Source of the DNA: Tubiluchus corallicola
Taxonomy: Eukaryota > Priapulida > Priapulimorpha > Priapulimorphida > Tubiluchidae
Direction of reading: 5' to 3'
DNA: 57,117 nucleotides
Assembly (NCBI GenBank): GCA_030141605.1
Contig: JAQGDQ010002397.1
Span: forward strand, 42,556-99,672
Below the pieces are notes generated by a model. It was not told the origin of the DNA. It did no database searches and worked only from the letters and a program-made list of their open reading frames with translations. Every line of letters starts with the position of its first letter. Within the stretch, counting starts at the first letter, position 1. Positions 53,269 through 57,117 of this stretch are shown here, in pieces. The position numbers and the translations under genes are program-made.

Positions 53269-54062
53269 ACAACACCTCCATTTCTACTGCTGACTACCTT
53301 ATTGCTCAGTTGACCGATACTGTCTTGCGGCAAATAAAGCGCCAGTAATTCGATCACCATATCCGCGTGCTGATCCTTGGCGAGCTTGGTCACGCGTGTG
53401 CGAAGGTCATCCTGATTCGGCTCCACATCACGAACCAAAAAGCCGAAAACATGGACATTGGTTCTGCTTTGTATGTAATTCTTTGCGGCCCGCTTGAATC
53501 GATCTTCCCACGAGGACTTTTGGGCTCGAAAGCCAAGATATCTAAAGATATCATCCTTGATCTTCACACTATCTTTCAGATCCTCAAGTTGTTGTTTCAA
53601 GCCTGTACGGCCGTGCATCACTCCGGGAGGATACTTGTTTTCAGTCGATGTCTTAACCTCACCGAACGCAAAAAAGTCGTCGACACCATTGGATTGAAAG
53701 CCAACCAAGTCAGCACCGGGCAGGCTGGAGCCGCTCTTGCGCTCGTCACGTCCATCCGGCCAAGGGAAGAAGCAGTCCTTTTGATCTACCAGATATGTCT
53801 CGGTCAGTGCTTCACCCACACGCCAGTTTTCCGGCGGTTTGGTATCGGCCAGGATTCGTTCAACTGTGTCTTTTTCAAAATCGGTTTCAGCAAGCCCGGC
53901 AAGCAATGCTTCAATATCCGCCTTTCCGGAATCATCATACACAACTCCTGCGACAGAGCCGGACAATGCAGTGTCAAGCTCATCGGCAGAATAAGAAAAG
54001 CCGCATCCAGTTACCGGTGCGGTTCCTAATTGGTATTGAATGGTTCCGGTGGCAATGCTCAT
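53265..54062 (-). CDS. hamA: Hachiman anti-phage system nuclease HamA (DUF1837)
   Basis: HamA is the nuclease effector that, once released by HamB, degrades DNA. The 265-residue protein carries the DUF1837 core: WRVGEALTETYLVDQ near residue 80, LPGADLVGF with Asp118, and FAFGEVKTS with Glu135 and Lys137, a PD-(D/E)xK-type active site. The GEVKT motif appears intact. It overlaps hsdS upstream (54059-54062) and hamB downstream (53265-53268), each by ATGA. This couples the three translationally and makes hamAB part of the former restriction operon. Confidence 0.88.
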   Translation of the reverse strand: MSIATGTIQYQLGTAPVTGCGFSYSADELDTALSGSVAGVVYDDSGKADIEALLAGLAETDFEKDTVERILADTKPPENWRVGEALTETYLVDQKDCFFPWPDGRDERKSGSSLPGADLVGFQSNGVDDFFAFGEVKTSTENKYPPGVMHGRTGLKQQLEDLKDSVKIKDDIFRYLGFRAQKSSWEDRFKRAAKNYIQSRTNVHVFGFLVRDVEPNQDDLRTRVTKLAKDQHADMVIELLALYLPQDSIGQLSNKVVSSRNGGVV

Positions 54063-54979
54063 AAGGCGGACTCCAGAACCGCATCGTTGTCATTCACGGA
54101 AAGCTTCTCAACTACGCCTTGCATCAAGATCGGACATAAATTCTGAAGCTGTTCCTTCAGCTCAGCATTTAAGCGTTTACGTGTCTCAAGGGTATGGTGT
54201 ATGGCAACAATGCTTTCTTGAACCTCAGGGGGAGGTATGGGGAGCTTTATATTACACATGTCGCTCCAATCAAAAGTTTCCCGTGCTCTTCCCCAAGAAT
54301 GATAGCGGGCATAACAGTCAAACTCCGCCCTTTTAAGCCAGAGAAATACATACTCAGGAAGGAGACCAACGTTCTCAACAACATTAAATACAGAATAAAT
54401 TGCCGATACAGTGCAATCTCGACCATCATTCATTGCTAAAGCAATTTTGTCCCCTCGGCGAGAGGTGTCAAGTGTACTTTCATAAGACTGCTGGTTTTTC
54501 TGGAGAGATCTATATAACGCCACGTACTTGCGTTGCCCATCTATACTGGGAAGAGGAATCTCGATATCGCAAAACCGGTCCCATTCACGGCTTGTTCGAA
54601 CACTGCTATCGCTGATAAACCAGTCATAATGGTCTGTTTCAGGGCGCTTAAACCACATCATCAAGTACTCAGGAAATACCTGCTCTTGATCAACCTCAAA
54701 AATTAAATATACAGGCGATATAAGAGCGGAGGTCTCTTGGTCAAACAGTGCAATCCGAATACATTCATTACGTCCTGTCTGCATTACGCTATATACAAAC
54801 CGGCCTTTCGAAACAACTTTGTAACGACTCAAATCAGTTCCGGATACGTTAGCAACCGATGGCATAAATTTCTTATTGATATTGATGCCAAGGAGCCTGT
54901 CTGCGCCTATCACATTCTCATTATTTCTTGAGTCAACCAGATGTATATAATCGCCGAGTCTTTCAAAGCTTGATTTCAT
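54059..54979 (-). pseudogene. hsdS: type I restriction specificity subunit HsdS, internally deleted
   Basis: HsdS normally has two target-recognition domains separated by conserved helices, about 400 residues. This 306-residue frame keeps the first domain (NKKFMPSVANVSGTDLSRYK through RTSREWDRFCDIEIPLPSI) and the central helix (YRSLQKNQQSYEST). It then jumps directly to a late part of the second domain (SRRGDKIALAMNDGRDCTVS) and the final helix (LNAELKEQLQNLCPILMQG). Roughly 80-100 residues, most of TRD2, are missing without a frameshift. A half-specificity protein could still be made and might act as a recognition module, but no intact HsdM is present. It starts 7 bp after the hsdM remnant and overlaps hamA by 4 bp. 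Confidence 0.8.
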
Positions 54980-54986
54980 ACCCTAA

Positions 54987-55193
54987 TCACCTGAATGCCT
55001 TCCCCAGTTCGTCCTGTGCATCTGCCCCTTCTTTGAGAATGGACTGAAAGGTCTTCTGAGCCCGCTTCATTTCGCTGTCAAAGTCGACATCAACATCTCT
55101 GTCTGTAAATTCGATGTGTTTACTTGGGTACCAGAGAATAATCATTTGCTCTAATCTCATCAGCACTTGCAGAGTAGCAGTATTCCGGAACAT
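54987..55193 (-). pseudogene. hsdM: HsdM (type I methyltransferase) C-terminal remnant
   Basis: The 68-residue frame ends with a helix resembling the HsdM C-terminus (EMKRAQKTFQSILKEGADAQ, then DELGKAFR) and stops 7 bp before hsdS, where hsdM normally ends. The whole catalytic part is missing, and the remnant runs right up to the 3' end of ssrA. Identification is moderate because only the tail is left. Confidence 0.5.
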
Positions 55194-55198
55194 ATATA

Positions 55199-55551
55199 TG
55201 GAGGCGGCGGGAATCGAACCCGCGTCCGAAGAACTTTCACTCCGAGCGCTACATGCTTAGCCTATGTACTAAATTTTTCTTAAAGGTCGTCCCAAAGGCA
55301 GGCAACCAATAGATAATCCGCTAAAATTTCACATCGAGAACCCACGGAAGATTCCGATGCCAGCCCGACTATATTTGGTACTTTAGACCGCTCGATCGGG
55401 CAGAGCTGTCTAAAGCATCGCCGGCTTATATTATGCGGCGAGTGCGTATTCGTCGTTTGCGAATATTGTTTTCCAGGGCTTTGAAAGGACCCTAGCGAAC
55501 CTTGCATGCTCCCAAAAGCTACGACTTCCCCGTCGAAACCTTGTCGCCCCC
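55199..55551 (-). ncRNA. ssrA: tmRNA
   Basis: On the minus strand the 5' end GGGGGCGACAAGGTTTCGAC pairs with the 3' GTTCGATTCCCGCCGCCTCC to form the tRNA-like domain with acceptor stem GGGGGCG/CGCCTCC (one G-U). The tag frame at 55431-55460 reads GCA AAC GAC GAA TAC GCA CTC GCC GCA TAA, giving ANDEYALAA. Length of 353 nt is typical. CCA is not encoded. smpB lies just upstream, and the restriction/Hachiman island abuts the 3' end, a known integration hotspot. Confidence 0.93.
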
Positions 55552-55610
55552 TTAACTATTCTATTGTCAAATATCTGATATTCTACACGCACTGTATATC
55601 AACACAAAAT

Positions 55611-56063
55611 CTAACGATTTTTGTGTTTAAAATCTCGCTCCATCTCACGATTTAGATCGCGTTCACGAATACTGTTCCGTTTATCGTGCACTTTTTTACC
55701 TTTACCGAGGGCAACTTCAATCTTCACGAGGTTTCCCTTAAGGTAGACCTTCAAGGGAACGAGCGTCAATCCCTTCTCTGCGACTTTACGCTCAAACTTC
55801 TCAATCTCATGCCTGTGCAGCAGGACCTTCCTCATGCGACGAGAGTCCACATTTTCGCGATTGCCTTTGTCATAGGGAGCTATGTGGCAGTTTATCAAAA
55901 ACATCTCGCCACTCAACACCTTAAGGTGCGAATCTTTTAAGTTAAGGGCAGATTCCTTAACGGACTTCACCTCTGTGCCGACAAGAACAATGCCCGCTTC
56001 AGCCCTCTCAAGAATTTCATAGTCTGCAAAAGCTTTCTTGTTTGAAGCAACAACTTTCATCAT
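55611..56063 (-). CDS. smpB: SsrA-binding protein SmpB
   Basis: SmpB binds tmRNA and mimics the anticodon stem during trans-translation. The 150-residue product starts MMKVVASNKKAFADYEI and contains the core LVGTEVKSVKESALNLKDSH, YDKGNRENVDSRRMRKVLLH, and the C-terminal basic tail GKKVHDKRNSIRERDLNRE, as in typical SmpB. ATG 56063 (or 56060) is supported by homology because the extra residues upstream are not conserved, although no strong ribosome-binding site is visible. It sits 59 bp upstream of ssrA on the same strand. Confidence 0.93.
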   Translation of the reverse strand: MMKVVASNKKAFADYEILERAEAGIVLVGTEVKSVKESALNLKDSHLKVLSGEMFLINCHIAPYDKGNRENVDSRRMRKVLLHRHEIEKFERKVAEKGLTLVPLKVYLKGNLVKIEVALGKGKKVHDKRNSIRERDLNREMERDFKHKNR

Positions 56064-56199
56064 TAGGAAAGTACAGGAAACTTCAATAACAGTCAATCCC
56101 ATAAAGCGTAAGCCTGGTCGACATAATCACTTTTAAGCTCGATATTTTTGTACATTTATTTTATCATGTGTGGCTACAAATTTGAAAAGGTGTGGAAAA

Positions 56200-57117
56200 T
56201 TGATATATAGACATAGGTATGACGTAATAGTCGTAGGTGGTGGACATGCAGGGGTAGAAGCCGCTCGAGCTGCGGCTCGCATGGGAGCAAACACCTTATT
56301 GTTGTCGATAAACGTGGAGCTGATAGTGCAACTGAGCTGTAACCCCGCAGTAGGCGGTCTAGGCAAAGGACATATTGTCAAGGAGATAGACGCTCTCGGC
56401 GGAGAAATGGCAAAAAATACGGATGCCACAGGCATCCAGTTCAAGATACTGAACAGACGCAAAGGAGCTGCCGTAAGGGGAAGCAGAGCACAAACAGACA
56501 AGGTGCTGTATCGGGAAAGGATGCAAAGCATACTTTTTCAACAAAGTAACCTCACAGTAAAGCAGGCGATAGTGGAAGACATCTTAACGGAAAACAACTC
56601 TGTTAAAGGAGTTGTGACAGAGACGGGTCAGACATTTTTAGGCAAAAAGATAGTAGTTTGTGCCGGCACATTCATGGGGGGAACGGTCCATATCGGCAAA
56701 ACTCGGTATTCCGCTGGAAGATTGAATGAATTTGCTGCAGTCGATATCTCAAAAAGCTTAAAAAAACTAAATCTTGACATGGGAAAGCTGAAAACCGGAA
56801 CTCCAGCAAGACTGCACAGGGATACCATCAACTTTGATGTATTGGAAGAACACAAGGGAGATACAGAGATACGCCCACTTTCATTCGAAACGGAGAGCAT
56901 CACCCTCCCTCAGGTACCGTGTCACATAACATACACGAATGAAGAAACCCATAAAATCATAAGGGAAAACTTTCACCTTTCTCCCATGTACTCTGGTACA
57001 ATTCAGGGAATCGGACCGAGATATTGCCCCTCCATTGAGGACAAAGTGCGAAAATTTCCCCACAAGACCCAGCACCAAATCATCTTAGAACCTGAAGGAC
57101 TTTCGTCTAAAGAGATA
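56200..57117 (+). CDS. mnmG: tRNA uridine 5-carboxymethylaminomethyl modification enzyme MnmG (partial, runs off window)
   Basis: MnmG with MnmE forms the cmnm5 modification at the wobble uridine of certain tRNAs, using FAD. The 306 visible residues contain the FAD motif YDVIVVGGGHAGVEAARAAARMGANT, the characteristic SCNPAVGGLGKGHIVKEIDALGGEMA, IQFKILNRRKGAAVRGSRAQ and GKLKTGTPARLHRDT. TTG 56200 is the likely start, behind AAGGTG at 56187-56192; a TTG at 56182 is in the same frame. It is transcribed divergently from smpB. The C-terminal part lies outside the window. Confidence 0.92.
   Translation, partial: MIYRHRYDVIVVGGGHAGVEAARAAARMGANTLLLSINVELIVQLSCNPAVGGLGKGHIVKEIDALGGEMAKNTDATGIQFKILNRRKGAAVRGSRAQTDKVLYRERMQSILFQQSNLTVKQAIVEDILTENNSVKGVVTETGQTFLGKKIVVCAGTFMGGTVHIGKTRYSAGRLNEFAAVDISKSLKKLNLDMGKLKTGTPARLHRDTINFDVLEEHKGDTEIRPLSFETESITLPQVPCHITYTNEETHKIIRENFHLSPMYSGTIQGIGPRYCPSIEDKVRKFPHKTQHQIILEPEGLSSKEI

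Noticed and set aside
55280-55507. Open frame inside ssrA
   Set aside because: This is structured tmRNA; the frame has no coding signature.

Overview
The window reads as a draft chromosome segment of a Gram-negative-type (diderm) anaerobe. By eye the core genes are roughly 40-45% G+C. Evidence for two membranes includes several periplasmic binding proteins, TRAP transporters, lipoproteins and a spanin-like gene pair. The mix of TRAP operons, a sodium/glutamate symporter beside an opine-dehydrogenase family gene, and the hemB/DUF815/HU order would fit an amino-acid-fermenting lineage such as Synergistota. That placement is a guess from gene content and was not tested. One run of N (45612-46439) marks a scaffold gap, and several genes carry one-base frameshifts, so some 'pseudogenes' may be sequencing errors.

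Layout. 1-2670: tail of a broken hemD, intact hemB, a DUF815 ATPase and a frameshifted HU gene. 2784-4173 (minus): a compact phage-type lysis cassette just downstream of tRNA-Thr, with no other phage genes. 5029-7622: gltS plus an opine-dehydrogenase family gene. 7623-13228: a decayed accessory zone holding five diverged copies of a ~60-110 bp repeat, a Sel1-repeat pseudogene, a Panacea-type antitoxin remnant with a candidate partner toxin, a ParA fragment with a ribbon-helix-helix-like gene, and tRNA-Leu. 13229-15742: a DASS-family anion symporter and a GyrI-like protein. 16014-20342: a TRAP operon with two tandem, near-duplicate binding proteins.

20585-37164 is mainly carbohydrate metabolism: a GH31 glycosidase, a frameshifted nagA, a CE15-type esterase lipoprotein, a ROK kinase, a ROK repressor and a xylFGH-type sugar ABC importer. 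Interspersed are a GNAT acetyltransferase, a DUF2971 protein, a quinone-reductase-type MDR enzyme and an Mrr-type restriction enzyme. Together these suggest uptake and breakdown of plant-type (xylan-like) oligosaccharides under ROK control. 37487-40959 (minus): an ABC-F ATPase, a methyltransferase and a CaCA exchanger. 41766-48781: a second TRAP operon flanked by three creatinase/M24-fold proteins with altered metal ligands.

49010-55193 is an accessory island abutting the 3' end of ssrA (tmRNA). A complete Hachiman defence pair (hamA, hamB) is translationally coupled to an internally deleted hsdS and sits between remnants of hsdM and hsdR, so it appears to have been inserted into, or to have replaced, a type I restriction-modification locus. 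ssrA, smpB and the 5' part of mnmG close the window.

The most interesting items are the Hachiman pair inside a gutted type I locus at ssrA, the TRAP operon with creatinase-fold hydrolases sharing an unusual Glu-to-Lys change, the decayed repeat and toxin-antitoxin zone, and the orphan lysis cassette.
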